A stretch of DNA of 64,000 nucleotides from Blastomyces gilchristii SLH14081 (taxonomy: Eukaryota > Ascomycota > Eurotiomycetes > Onygenales > Ajellomycetaceae): positions 2,074,085-2,138,084 of the forward strand of contig NW_003101679.1 in the NCBI RefSeq assembly GCF_000003855.2, given 5' to 3'. Positions within the stretch are counted from its first letter, which is position 1; each line of letters starts with the position of its first letter. The notes under the pieces were generated by a model. The model had not been told where the DNA came from. It did not search any database and saw only the letters and a program-made list of their open reading frames with translations. Made by a program: the position numbers and the translations under genes. This document shows, one piece after another, positions 36,064 through 49,000 of the stretch.

Positions 36064-37455
36064 TTATTTCTTTTTATATTAGTTAGTTATAAGTGTATAA
36101 CTATTAGTTAATAATTGAAATTAATTTTGAGTTTTCAAAAATTATTGTATAAGTTGTAATCAATTATCAATATCAGAAATAATATATATATATATATTTA
36201 ACTATCATGATTCACAAATCACTATAATATATAAGTATAAACATTTTTTCAACATTGATATTCACAATATTAATATATTTTTAATGATATTATCTGATAA
36301 TACAATTTAATAACACTCTCTTTCACAATGTTAATATATTTCAAGAAATATGACAGAGATTAATTAAGATTGTTTATTCACTTTTATACATTGATGATAT
36401 TCAATCTGAGTTAGTACTAAAATTATAACTAAGCTAAGAAAGAAGATTATTTTCTCTTATATTAATTCTTCTTACACACATCAGTGATTAGTTATTGAAA
36501 ATAAATTATCATCTTTCTTAAATTATTATCATATCTTCTGAATTCACTTCTTTCACTTCTTTTACTTCTATTGAAGATTCTCAAACTCTTTAAGAAATCA
36601 CCGTGAATCACAAAGTCTATGTTATTTACAATTTAATACAGAATGCTCTCTTTCAATCATGATAAATGATTACTTAATTCTTCATATCTGATTTCAGGTC
36701 ATAAAATTTATAAAAACCTCAATATAAATACTGAGATGAACTATGAAATAATTATTAACAGATTGTATTACAGATTACTGAAGAGTCATCTCTCTGCTAC
36801 AATCACTGCAACTTCATTCAGAAACATTCATTATAGACTGATTATAGCTCTGAAGAAATTTTCTGACATCTGAAGTCATCAGAATACAGATAATAAATGA
36901 GAAATAATTAAAAAATTACTACTGAGCTAATAAGTTACTCTATTGAATAATAATTGTTGATAATACTCACTTTTTAATTTGAAGAAAATTATGTAAAAAT
37001 GATTATATATTAGTACTCTGATTTCATAACTCTTATCTGATAACTTCTGTGAATAATTACTTCATATATATATATCTCTGAATCTTTCTCTGTAATTAAT
37101 TGAAAACTCTGAATTCTGAATACTTCTTTAAATGCTTAATTCAAATCTTCATATTTCATATCAATTCTATCTTCAGTTCAATCTCAAGATATACTACAAA
37201 GTTAATATACAACATCTAGAATCAGAGTTGAAGAATTATTGAAGAGTGTCTCTTACAGTGAATGCATGAACTAGTACAAACAATCTTGCATTTACAAGAG
37301 TGATATATTATTATATTAATGAGAACTGAACTTATCAAGAGACATTAATTTAATTTGAATCATTGATTAGTAGTCATACTGAGAATTATATAACAGAGAT
37401 ATTAATGACTGTGATTAAAAATGACTATTAAGATATTAGTCTCAGTCTTCTTACA
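36064..37455. repeat. Non-coding internal repeat of the hAT (also at 1-1006)
   Basis: AT-rich sequence without a convincing frame. From about 36250 to 37340 it matches the reverse complement of 1-1006 over its length, so it belongs to a dispersed repeat. Confidence 0.55.
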
Positions 37456-37463
37456 ATTATAAC

Positions 37464-37743
37464 TAGACTGGCCGCCGTGACCATGAATTTTTTAAAAAGT
37501 AATGCTTTTTGGTAATGCTCAAATGAGATTTAAAGTCATTTAAAGCAATAAAAATAATTTAAATTGAGAAGTGGAAATCATGGTCTCATTTGGAAAATGT
37601 GACCAGAGTAGACAGTAAGTCTCACTGAGACAGTATGAGACTACTATCTAATGTTAAAACCGTGTAATGGAATCAGTCGAATTGGTAATGAGACTATCAA
37701 AAAATCTGGTCCTGGTCCCAGACACGGTCACACGGTCAGTCTA
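37464..37743 (-). mobile_element. Non-autonomous hAT MITE-2 (280 bp), nested
   Basis: It is flanked by exact 8-bp duplications ATTATAAC at 37456-37463 and 37744-37751. Ends TAGACTGGCCGCCGTG and CACGGTCAGTCTA are inverted repeats like those of the hAT and MITE-1. In reverse complement it matches the first ~290 bp of MITE-1 (shared GTGACCGTGTCTG). It keeps more CC, GG and CG than its host, so it is a fairly recent arrival inside the hAT, just upstream of the recognisable transposase. Confidence 0.9.
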
Positions 37744-39190
37744 ATTATAACTGATAATACTGTAAATAACTACACTATGATGAAGAGCTTGAAGCAAAAA
37801 TTGACTTTGTATTTCTAAAATAATAAACAAGATCATATTCTCTGCATTGCTCATGTGATTCAACTTGTGATACAAACACTGATAAAGAATGTGAATATTA
37901 AGATAAAGAATAATAAGATGACTGATTCTTGAGATGAGAATAAGATGAAAGTGATTACTCAAGTAACTTTTATATTCACTTTATAAAAGATAATGTTTTT
38001 TAATAATACTTTTTTATATTACTTTTTGATAATGCTTTTCAATAACACTACTGTTAATTTTGAATAGATTGACTAATAATTTAAATATCACAGATTTAAA
38101 ATATTACTAATGTGATTTGTATCTTCTCTAAATAATAACAACAATTTCATGATATTCAATGAATAAATAAATCAGTCACATCACTGAATATGATACAGAA
38201 TATTAGAATATAGTAGAGTTTAATATATCAGATAACTGTTCAGACTCTTTAATTATATTAGATAATTAATCATTGAATGCAATACTCTGATTGAGAAAAG
38301 ATTCAGATATTGAAACTTTCTGATATGAAGTGAACTCAGTTGAAATATGTGATTGATTTACTGTTTCAGTTATATAAGATAATGAAGACAGTCTTAATCA
38401 CTTATACATCAATGCTGCAGTCAGTCTTATAACTGTATAACAGTTTATTTACTTATCTTGAGAAGTAGTTGAATTACTCAAAAAGAAATTCAGTCTGAGA
38501 TGATGTAATAGTACAGACTAGTATTACCGCAAGGAATAAACTGGCATATTACTACAGCAAAACTGAACAATCTTTTACAGATTACTATGCTGTAGCAGCT
38601 CTACTAGATTCCTCTCATTGAGTTAATATTTACACTTTTCAAGATTGAACAGAGAAGAAATGAGACTCATATATTAAATTAGTCTGAGACTACTACAATG
38701 TCAACTATCAGAGATTTGAATGAGCAGATATTAGAGATATAAAGACAGTGAAATACAATTCTCTAGTAAGTAATAATCTTTGATAACACTTCACATCACA
38801 TAGAACTATAATACTAACTTTGAAACAGAACTTACATACACTAATTATAACTGAAAATCAGGCAAAACTACATGCTTATAAAACTGAATTTCACTGCTAT
38901 CTTCAAGATAATTGAATAAATTTACACACTAAATCAATTCTAGAGTTATGAAAAATTATTGAGAGTATATATTCAAATGTTACACTGATGATGTGTGATA
39001 TTCTGATAATTTCATTAATAGAAATGAAAATGAAGTGAAAGTTCAACTCAAGTCAAGATATTTATCACTATCATCAGAGACAATTATAAGAAGAAATAAT
39101 CAAGAAACTCATGATTGTAAAACATAGAATTATCAGACAGTTTAATACCTCTGATCACAGTATATCAGAGAAGTGTAGTTTTCATGAGAA
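37744..39190 (+). pseudogene. hAT transposase remnant
   Basis: A DNA-cutting and joining enzyme of the hAT superfamily, here broken. Visible in order: TDNTVNNYTMMKSL then DHILCIAHVIQLVIQTLIKN at 37752-37905 (cf. the conserved SDNASNN...HIRCLAHILNL block carrying a catalytic Asp). At about 38280-38460 comes the DMKWTQLKYVIDLLFQLY region. At about 38540-38760 LAYYYSKTEQSFTDYYAVAA and LLDSSHWVNIY are seen. At about 38960-39130 the C-terminal dimerisation domain: SIYSNVTLMMCDILIISL and NSSQDIYHYHQRQLWEEII. Upstream exons are not clear. Stops are mainly TGA, TAA and TAG at Trp, Arg and Gln positions. The frame changes at least once. Confidence 0.85.
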
Positions 39191-41355
39191 AGTGAAGAAT
39201 AAACTTACACAAGAATGTATTTAGTTGTTTCATGAGTGTTATCAATAATTATTATCAAATTCTGAGTATATAAGCAATCACTGAATAAACTGAATGAGAC
39301 TGAATTTGATCTTCAGTCTCAGTCTCATTCTGATTTTGAAAGAATGATCATCTTTCACAGTTTATTCTGAGAAATTACTCTCATTTCACTGTTCTTGAAT
39401 TAAATCTGGTCATTTTTCATGTCATTTCTCTCAGAAATGGTTCATTTTTAGATTTTTTTGAGGCTTGGTCCTGATGGGACTCACGCCAAGAAATGTATGA
39501 AACCAGACCAAATGAGAGCAAATGTGAAATTCATGGTCCCGGCGGCCAGTCTAGACAGAACAGTGCAATTGCAGAGCATTGTTTTCTATCTTTTATTTAT
39601 TCACAAACGAGAAGAGAATCATTAATAGAGCTTATAAAAGATAGTTAAGTAGATATTATCTTTTCTAAAACCTTTTCTAGATAGTTTAATAGAGATATTA
39701 CTCTATATAACTTAGAAATTGAATGTTTTCTATTAGGTTTTACAAGAATCAATTCAGTGGCTTCTCTTCAGCATTCAGAATGATACTCATTTTTCAAGAG
39801 ATTCAAAAAGAGCTTAAAATATTCATTCTTTAAGTAGAAATATATATTTTGAATGATTAAGTGATTGATTGAATCAGGCTCTGCAGCAGTTTTAATTGAA
39901 TATGAGAAGATAGCTGACTCTAATTTATCTTGTATAAGTTCAGATAATGCTCAGATATTTTCATTAATATAGTTATAAAGTGATATATCCTCTTTCTGTG
40001 AATCTGAATCTGATGAGTTTTGAAAGAGAATTCTTATAAAAGCTTGATATTTTTTCTCAAAAGAATTTGCTGTATATAATTCATTCTGAAACTTATATTC
40101 TAAGACTGGAAGTTTTACTACACTTCTTATTTTAGTATAGTTAAAAGCTTTAGAAACTTCTTTTTCTTATACTTCTTTAAGACATTTGTTTCAACAGTCT
40201 GTTTTAGCTCTTTTAATATCTGAAAAATATTTATTTCTGACAGCTTTGAACTCTTTATCAGATATTATATCATTCTTTTAATCTCTTCTAGTAATAACTA
40301 ATTGTTTTCTTTTAGATATAATATTCTCATTTTATCAAGATTTAGAATACTCAGAAGACTTTTTCTTTGAAATATTATCTTTAATACTTATTAGAATAAT
40401 AGATATAATAAGCTTTACTCTACTTTTGAGCATTTCATTTGAGATATCTTGACTGAGATTTCAATAGAGCTCACTCTATCTTTCAGATTTTAACAGGTTT
40501 ATACTTTCTTTAACTGCTTTTCAATCAGCTTTTTCAAAGTTATACTGATTAGAGAGAAGACACTTTGCATTCATTTATTTTTCACTCAGTTCAATATTAA
40601 ATTAAATGATCTGATGATCTGATTCTCATGGCTCATTTGCATTAATAAATCAGTTAATAAGTCTTTTTTTAATTATATTTTATAATATGAAAGTGAGATC
40701 TATAATAGATTTCTGATTCATATCTTTTCTAAAGAATGTTTATTGATCAGACTTGTTAACTAGATCTATTAAATGCTCAAAGATTTATTCAACTAGTTTA
40801 TTCACTCTTACTGCTCTTTCACATTCTGAAGTTTATCAGAAATAATGTGTATTGAAATCTCCTGCAATTATAGAGTTTTTTCACAGAGTTATATTTAAAA
40901 TCCTCTATTAATTGTTCAGATATTGTTATTTTTCTTTAATAACTTTTCATTATAGATATATATGAGGTGTATGGTATTAAACTCATTCTCTTTATCTATA
41001 ATATCACTTACTAGAATATCAGAGTTACATATGATATCAAATATTAGATTGAATTGATATCTTGATCTCTTTCTTTTATAGATTACTGCTCTTGACTTTA
41101 TCTCAGACTTTTGAGATAGAAAATAGTAGCAGCTTGAATGAGAGATAATGTATTTTTACTCAGCATCAAAATTCAGTTTCTGAAGAAGTATAAAATCAAC
41201 TTTTTATTTAAATATAATTTGAAGATAAGAATAAATGTACTTTGAGTGTCTATTCATATTGATTTAAATAAATATGATTTTTGAAGAGTTTTTAAACTTT
41301 TGTTGTTATTTTTATTGTATATTCATACTAAAAGAGAGTAGAGATAGAGTAGAAT

Positions 41356-42956
41356 CTAATCACTATTATCAGATAGTAGATTATAACTATTTTGAAAAGC
41401 AGGAATCTCAACTGCTTACACTCTATCTGATTTAATATCAGAGTTATTTCTCAATTCTCTATTATTAACAGAAGTTTGAGAATTCAAATTCTATTTACAT
41501 TTAGTTGAAGAATTGAAGTTTGAAGATTTAGATAGTTGAGAGTTTCTTCTTTTTAAGCTTTCAGTTATAGATTTACTGAGTTAACTATTCTCTTCAGTTC
41601 TAGATTAACTTTGAGCTTCATCTTTTCTTCAGTTCTTTTGAGTTCTTGAAGTAAGTGTGTATTCTTTTAAGCTAGATGCATATTTTTCTTTACAATCAGA
41701 GTATTTAAGCAGAGTTTGTTAACATATTTCATCTCTTCTTAAGCATTTTTCATATTTATACTCACCAGTTTTATGATCTCTAGCATAGAATGCACATTTT
41801 AAGTCTCTCAAATAAGAGATTACAAAGTATTCATATCTTTGACAGTTTGAACACTGTGTTTAAGCTTTGAGATTCATTCTTGAGTCTTTGTATTCATGAA
41901 CTCTCATTTTCAAATCTGCTGCTCTTACTTCAGAGATTGTTGATTGTTCAAGTGTTTTTATATATACTAGAACAGAGATATTTCTTCTACTTTGTCTGAA
42001 CTTCATTGAATTTAGCTATACAGACTCTTTTCTCAGTTGAATGGAATTGTATTCTTCTAATTCATTTTTAAGAAGTAGTTTTTCTTCTTTACAGTCAAAA
42101 GTTTCAAGTGAAATGTTATAAAGAATGAATTTATCTCACTTTTCATCTCTCTCAGATAGAATTGTGGTATTTAATAAAGATTCTATTACTGATTTTCAGA
42201 GATTCTTATTCTGAATGAGGAATTCTGCACTGAATCCAGACATTGTAGTCAGAATGATGAAATTTTTAAAGAAGAATAACTTAATTGAAGCTATAACTGA
42301 TTTTTCAACTTTAATATTAGTTATTAACTGAGAAAAGAACTGCTGATTAATTTTATTTCTTATTCTGAAAATGATATTTGAGTTTAACTTGTTTCTCTGT
42401 AAGATATTCTGATTTAAGACTGTGAAAATAAGTCTTCTATTTCTGAAGATTTGAAAGTTTTTCTCTTTTTACATTTTTTCTCTACTTTTCTATGAATAGA
42501 AGTATGTGTAGTATTCTTCTCAGTTTTCTCAGAATTTTGAGTAGATTTTAAGACAGTAGAATTAGAGATAGTAGATTCAGCTGCTTGAGTATACATTTTC
42601 TTCTCATTTAAAGAAGAAGAAGAAGAAGTAGAAAAAGAAGAAGAGTAAAATGAAAAGTCAGTGATTATACTAGAAATTTTCAATGTTTTTTAAACTGTGT
42701 TTGAAATCTGATGTTTGAACTTGATCATCTTCTTTACTTGTCTAGCCTGAGTATGAAGAATTAACAGAACTTCTTCATTTATCTCACTCAGACACTGCTT
42801 CTCAAGAATTTTACTTACTTTTTCAAGTTGCTGTATTTCAAGAACTTGTTATTTCTCTATTTCTTCTTTCTTACTTCTCTTCACAATTTCAATCTCAGAA
42901 ATAGTATTTCAGAAAGCATCTTTTTCTATAACAACTGAGTGTATTTTTGAACTCAT
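41356..42956 (-). pseudogene. LINE-3 ORF1
   Basis: From an ATG complementary to 42954-42956 to a TAG complementary to 41356-41358. It keeps the Ser tract (complement of about 42615-42640) and a zinc-knuckle region (complement of about 41690-41870), although some Cys/His codons are altered. The open piece 42414-42683 reads KKCKKRKTFKSSEIEDLFSQ in a frame that is shifted in LINE-1. Inactive. Confidence 0.8.
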
Positions 42957-43433
42957 TATTCTCACTCAATGAAAAGTTAATCAGACTGTTTCAATTAAGA
43001 GATTTATTGAACTCTTTTCAATTGAAAAGTTAATCAAACTATTTCAATTAAGAGATTTCTAAGTCTATTTTCAAACTGCTTCAAAAGAATAATAAAACAC
43101 TTTTATGTATAAAACATCTGATTTTCTTCACACTAGTTCAGTAACTAGGTTAGATTTTTAAAAAGAATCTAATAAACTAAAATTGATTTTTGAGATAAAT
43201 TAATAAAATCTTTATAATCTCTTTTTTGAGATACAGTGAGAAAAAGTATGATATCAATTAATAGTAAATCAGATAATATGACAGTTTTTAAGAGAGCAAC
43301 TGACAAAACATAAGTTAATTTTTTTCAGAGAAATTGATTAAAACTATTCAATTTTATTCTCAATCATTCAATTCTTCTCACACAACAAGTGTGCAACTCA
43401 AATCAGTTAATAAAAAGTGTAAAAATGAATTAA

Positions 43434-43704
43434 TGTGACGGGCTGTGCCCGATCAATTATATAGACTATTCCGTTACACTTCACAGATTTCTACCACTCC
43501 GATTCTCGGTCGCTGATCCTCAGCTGAAAACCTACAGAATTTCTATTCTTCCGCCCCGAAGCTTCACTGTGTATGAAAACCTCTATTCTTCTGCTCTGAA
43601 GTTCCACCGCGTACGCCACTGCATACATGTATAAATATTCACTTCAATTGCTGATTCTCACACTTTCTCTTCCCTTCCTTCTCTAATATTTTTCACTTTG
43701 TTAT
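43434..43704 (+). repeat. 5' LTR of gypsy D (first part)
   Basis: Begins TGTGACGGGCTGTGCCCGATC. It has TATAAATA at 43630-43637 and, 48 nt downstream, AATATTTTTCA (43685-43695), complementary with one mismatch to the candidate primer-binding site at 51402-51412. Gypsy E interrupts after GTTAT (43700-43704). Confidence 0.9.
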
Positions 43705-43962
43705 TGTAAGAATAAGTCCTCGCAGGCGATTATTCAGGTGTTTGCAGCTTGGTGTGATATATACTGTTAACTACTAGAAGTATTTGAAATAAAAAGATAA
43801 AATGTAGAAGTCAAATGTATAATAGTATTCAAGCTGAGTTGTGAATAGTATTCATGAACTTCAATCTATATAGTTGTGTGTAGCCAAGGGCTGCTAACTC
43901 TATTGATTATATAAGAGATAGAAATAGAAATAAAGAATTCATGAGAAGTGAGATTTCTTACA
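43705..43962 (-). repeat. 3' LTR of gypsy E
   Basis: 258 bp, paired with 51088-51345. Plus-strand start TGTAAGAATAAGTCC, end GAGATTTCTTACA. Confidence 0.92.
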
Positions 43963-44782
43963 TATCTTCTCCTCTCTAAGACTTTATCTGTGAAGTCTTT
44001 TACTGAGTGACTTCATAGAATCAGCTCAGCACTGCAGTGATACTTATTAAAAATCCTTCACATCTATAAAAAAAATCTCAGTGAGGAAAAATTCCTTATT
44101 ATTATAAAGAGAAAAGAGTCTATCACTCAGTTTCTTATTTTATGAGATTCTTTATAATCTACAGATTCTTCTCTAACTATTATACAGATTTATCTCACAT
44201 CTTTCATATAGAAGAGTTTCAGTTAACTCTTAATTATTTTCACAAGATTCTTGTTTAATTATTATATAGATTCATCTTACAGATAAATCACTCTCTATGA
44301 GATTATTCTCATTAAAGAGAAGTATTTGTAAGTTAATCTTTTATTTATTCTTATGAATCATCATTCTTTAACACTGTAGAATTGTGAGGAATTTTTCATT
44401 CTTTCATTAACTCTGTAGAATTATAGAATCAAGATATTCATAATCTGTAATCACTCTTTATAGTTATATAGAAAGATTTAGATCTGCAGTTTATAATCAC
44501 TCTTTGTTTACTAGAGTGATCTGACTGTTCTATAGAATCACTCACAGTGTAAATAAATCTCTCTAGAGTAGTATAAATATTTCAGATCTATCTGTGAAAT
44601 CTCATCTTCTTTTTTCTTTTTCTATAACAGCTCTTATTTCTACAAACTGTGAGTATTCTCATTCATTTATAAAGTGTTTTTATTCAGATAACAGAGAGAG
44701 AGTGTTTCTGATAATATTCATATATTAATTCAAGAACTTCTCAAGAATAAAATTTTTTTCAATTTCAATATTTTTATAAATA
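43963..44782. other. Non-coding 3' region of gypsy E
   Basis: AT-rich sequence between the 3' LTR and the candidate antisense frame. I see no gene in it. GTATAAATATT at about 44570-44580 is a TATA-like sequence on the plus strand, about 200 bp upstream of the ATG at 44783, which could serve the antisense frame. Confidence 0.4.
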
Positions 44783-45544
44783 ATGTCTGACTGCTGCTGA
44801 GCTTCTTATGAGCATTCTTATAACTTCTCTAATCACTTTTTACTGACTAATGAAGCAGAAACATTATTATCTATAACAGTATCATCACTCTTCTCAGTTC
44901 TGTCACTGTATCTGATCTTCAGATCAGCAGTCAACTCTGTGTCTCTCTCAGATCAGTCTCTAGCTTCAAGCAGCACAGTTCTGCTCTTTGCTGTAAGTCT
45001 TTCTATAAGTAATTCCTTACAGATTCTAGCTAATAGTTCCTGCAAAGCTTTCAGTACTGTCAGTGCTCTCTACAGTCTCACAGATCTATGATCACTCTCT
45101 CTCTGTCTGTACAATCTCTGATCAGATATATGCAAATATGTCTAGATTCTCTATCAACAGTTCTCATGCTGCAGTGCATTTCTGCAATCTCATTGTTAAG
45201 AAGAGATGAGTTCTCAGATATCTGTAAAATCTGAGTAATCAAGACAATGTAAATACTATGAATTTATGATAGAAGTTAATCTGAGCAGATGAGCTTCTCT
45301 CTGTATCTTAATTATTTCTGAGCTGAATACTTCAGTATAACTGAAGAAGTGAACACTGCTTTACAAGAGATATCTGATTATATATACAGATAATCAGCTC
45401 TCAAGAATCTGCTGCAACTGTATACACTCTGATATTTAGCTTCTGTGAAGTCTGTGCATTTCTAACAGTCTTTATATTAAATATAACAATTATCTGTACT
45501 GTGAGTATGATACTCTCTACTTCTTTAAAGAGAAGAATTAATAG
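44783..45544 (+). pseudogene. Candidate antisense accessory ORF of gypsy E
   Basis: A plus-strand frame of ~253 codons, antisense to gag-pol, between pol and the 3' LTR. Codons 7-101 are open. All eleven internal stops (six TGA, two TAG, three TAA) can be explained by the same C-to-T mutations as elsewhere. The N-terminal half is very Ser-rich (SLFSVLSLYLIF, SLASSSTVLLFAVS); the C-terminal half has Cys clusters (RICCNCIHSD). I do not recognise it. Some retrotransposons carry extra ORFs, at times antisense, at this location. The open stretch is short enough that chance cannot be excluded. Confidence 0.3.
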
Positions 45545-45689
45545 TCACAGAGAGATTGAATATTACAGATATTAAGAATATAAGTATGAATTTTCTTTAT
45601 TTATTTCTTTATTAATCTCTAAATTATAATTACAGTTCTGTTTTTATTTTCTTTATTTTTTAACTTTAATAAGAATATGATTTCTTCTT

Positions 45690-48600
45690 CTCTTTATATA
45701 TACTGCAGACTGTTCATTTCAGTAGAAATTCATTATCTTATAGACTAGAGTTTATAAATAACAGTGTTAATATCTTTATTATAATCAGGTTCTTAATGAA
45801 GATTACATTATTCAGACTTATCAGAATTTACAGTATAAAAGTTATATCTCAGCTTTTACAAATATCTTATCTACTCAGATAATTCTTAAGTAAACTCATT
45901 TATCTTATTAGAATACTCTTATCACTGAATCTTAAATCAGAGCTTATAATCTCACTTCTCTGAGTTAATAATCTCTTTAATCTGATATTCTCTTTCACTC
46001 TCTAATACTTTGTAAACAGAGTGATGAGTCACAGAGTTCTCTTCTAAGAATTTCTTATATTTATAAAGTAAAGAAATATGAAAAATATTATATAACTATA
46101 ACTTAAGTAACAGTTTCAATTTATAGAACTGTGAGCTAACTTTCTTCATAATCTTATAAGACTCTATTTATAAGAGATTTAGCTTCTTACTAGATCTCTG
46201 TATAATTATATTTTCTAGACTTAGTCAGACTCTATTATCTTTCTTGACACTCTTTATAATATACTTGAAGTCATAGTATCTCTTCTGATACTCTTGAGTC
46301 TTTCTCAAGAATTCACAGACTTTCTTCTAAATATTCTGAATTCTCTCACTCTGTTCATAAGTATTATCACACTCTATAGTGTACTCTCATAAGTTCATCA
46401 AGATTATCTATGAATAAGTCTTAATAAGTATCTCAAAGAGAGTTTTATCTATACTGATATGCTTTGAGTTATTGTATATAAACTCTATAAGTGATAATTA
46501 ATGTATTCAGTCATTCTGATTGTAATTGACAAAGTATTACAGATACTGTTTTAATATACTTATCAGATATTCTGTCTGATTATCTATCTGTTGATAAAAA
46601 GCTGTGCTTAGATCTCACAAGATCTTCAGTATAGTTATCAGATTGAATCAGAATTTCTCTATAAAGATTGATTCTCTGTCTGAGATATTGTTCACAGATA
46701 ATTCATACAACTGAATCACATTGTGAATAAAGATATAAGTTAAATTCTTTGACTTTAAGTTCTTACAGATGAGTATAAAGTGTATCATCTTAATAAAGTA
46801 ATCTACTATTATCAGCACACTGTCAAAGTCAGTATCATATATATTCTTACTTTCAGAGAGACTTATCAGAGTGTTCATTTCTAGCTGTTTTCAAGATTCT
46901 CATAGAATGAGTAGAGAAGTAAGTTCTTTATATAATCTGAACTGCACTACTTATGAATTCTGATAAATAGTATAAGAATTCACTATCTTCTTTATAAGTT
47001 CTTATATCTTCAGTTAGAAGTATTGTCTTATAAGCAACTCATGAGTTCTAGTATCTATAAAATAACCTGTTAGAGAATAGTTATAATATCTTTTAATGAG
47101 TTCTATACATAGAAACTCATTCATAGGTATATAAATTCAGTTCTGTCTTTATAAGAGATTATTTAAGTCTCTTTAATTCTTTATTTCTGCAGAATTGATC
47201 TCTATCATAAGCAGTTTCTTAATATACTGAGTATATTCATTCTTCAGTTACAGTTCAGACAATCTGAATAGAAGATCTTATAAAGACTTATACACTGTTT
47301 TCTCTTATATCAGGTCTTCTACAGTACTTCTCAAAGTTTACAAACTCTTCAGATTATAGATACTCTCTTCAGGAATTCTTATAAAGATTCTCAGAGTGTT
47401 AACTCTCAGTGTTATAGAGAGTAGTTATACAGACTTCTTTTCTCTCTTTTTCTTCTTCTCTTATAGAGAATTGAGAGACTCTTCAGTTAATCTCTTTATA
47501 ACACTCAGTCTGAGTATTCTGTAAAGCTTTTCTATCTTCTCTAGTCTCTCTATATCTATTGTCCTGATCTTCTTAACATAGTCAAACCTGTAAGAGAGTC
47601 TGTCTGCTAAGTTCTTAGTTCTCTTAATATACTCTATCTTGAATCAGAATTCACTCAGTCTCTGAACTCAGTGAATCTACTGCTGTAAGAGTTTCTTGAT
47701 TGAAGTAAACTGTTATATGCTATTATAATCAGTTCTAACAGTAATCACTGTCATGAGATTCTCAAAGTAGTGATATCAGTGATGAAAGAATTTCACTATT
47801 ATAAGAAGCTTCTGATTATAAATATCATAGTTAATCTCTGTGAGTTGCATCTTCTGTGAGAAAAAGATTATTAAAACTTACTTCTTATTTAACTGTAGTT
47901 ACAAGAATATTTCTGAAATTGTAAAGAAGAAGATATCTATCTCTAATCTAATTAAGAGTGAGAGTTTAAAGTGAAACAGTATTACTATATCTGTGAATAT
48001 CTGTTTCAATCTTACAAAGATCTTATAAGCTTCTGAGATAAGAAAGTTCTTACAGTTCTCTCTTCTTAATAATCTTTTCATTCTTTATTTATAGAATGAC
48101 TTCTTCTTATTTTCATTCTTCAGCATGTCTGTAAGAGTCAAGAAGGTTCTTATAAATATAAAGATAAATTATCTATAGAAATTCACAAAGCTCTGAAAGA
48201 TTTAAATCTTATAAATACTAGTTAACTCTGATTATAATAGAATAATCTCAATCTGTGAAGATTTCATCTGAATACTATTCACAGTGATTACATATTCTAG
48301 GAAATTAATCTGATAGATATCAAAGTTATACTTTATAAGCTTAATATACAGTTCTGTCTTATATAAGACCTTCAACACACTTTATATATACTCAGTATGT
48401 TCTTTCTTCTCTATGAAGTATATTATCACATCATTCAGATATATTATCATGAAGATATTCAGATATGAAAGAAGTGTTTTATTAATGAAAGACTGAAATA
48501 CTGCAGAGGTATTAGTCAAATCAAAAGACATCACTAAATATTCAAATAATCTCAGTGCAGTTCTAAAGACAGTCTTTCATTCATTCTCAGACTGTATTCA

Positions 48601-49000
48601 CAGCTGTGTATATATATTAATCATATTCAGTTATGTGAATATAATAGCTTCTGTAAGACAGTCGATTACATTCTCAATCAGAGATAGAGAATAGTGACTC
48701 TTTATAATCTTAAAGTTCAGATTGTGATAGTTTATATATAATCTGAGATCTTCATTCTTCTTCTTTATAAATATCACAGAGACTTTCATAAAGATCTGCA
48801 AAGATCAGATAAAGTCATTCTTCAGATTCTTCTTTATATAAGTCTGTGAGACCTCTGTCTTGTGATGAAAGAGCTTATAGAGTGATTCTCAGAAGAGTTT
48901 CTACTCTTCTATTAAATCTATTATCAGATTGTTCTTACAGTGAGATAAAAGCTCAGCTGCTCTTACTGAGCTGAATATCTCTGTAAGATCTTGATATTTC
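45690..49000 (-). pseudogene. Gypsy E pol: RT, RNase H, integrase, chromodomain
   Basis: Read leftwards from about 49000. The RT box is YLNDVII (complement of 48421-48441; YLDD with one Asp changed), preceded by EYLVMSFDLTNTSAVFQSFI. The connection to RNase H is RRENCKNFLISEAYKIFVRL (47899-48081). Integrase has an HHCC-side remnant near 47000, then SLSESKNIYDTDFDSVLIIV (46648-46878), NNISDRESIF and AFYQQIDNQTEYL. The C-terminal end carries a chromodomain-like segment (VYKVLESERKYQIKEII then WFKIQW) near 45900-46030. Family differs from A-D. Many stops. Confidence 0.85.

Larger units (their letters stand above)
33517..39553 (+). mobile_element. hAT DNA transposon with degraded transposase
   Basis: 6037 bp including one nested MITE. 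Ends are TAGACTGACCGTG and CGGCCAGTCTA (imperfect terminal inverted repeats), with an 8-bp TSD GACAGAAC. The transposase is at 37744-39190. The left half holds A-rich tracts, a TCATTA-type microsatellite and an unassigned Lys/Glu-rich coding remnant. The interval 36250-37340 recurs inverted at 1-1006. The right end shares ~90 bp with MITE-1. At 5.7 kb without the MITE it is longer than many hAT elements, so further nested sequence in the left half is possible. Confidence 0.88.
31327..41326 (-). pseudogene. LINE-3 ORF2, interrupted by the hAT element
   Basis: It starts at an ATG complementary to 41324-41326 and ends at a TAG complementary to 31327-31329 (EEEINQI end shared with LINE-1 and LINE-2). 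Coding pieces are 39562-41326 (endonuclease, linker) and 31327-33508 (RT, RNase H, finger). The hAT lies between the pieces, near the IDTVLS segment upstream of the RT. Trp codons still TGG in LINE-1 and LINE-2 are TGA here, for example at about 40190 versus 7579-7581, showing progressive mutation. Confidence 0.85.
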
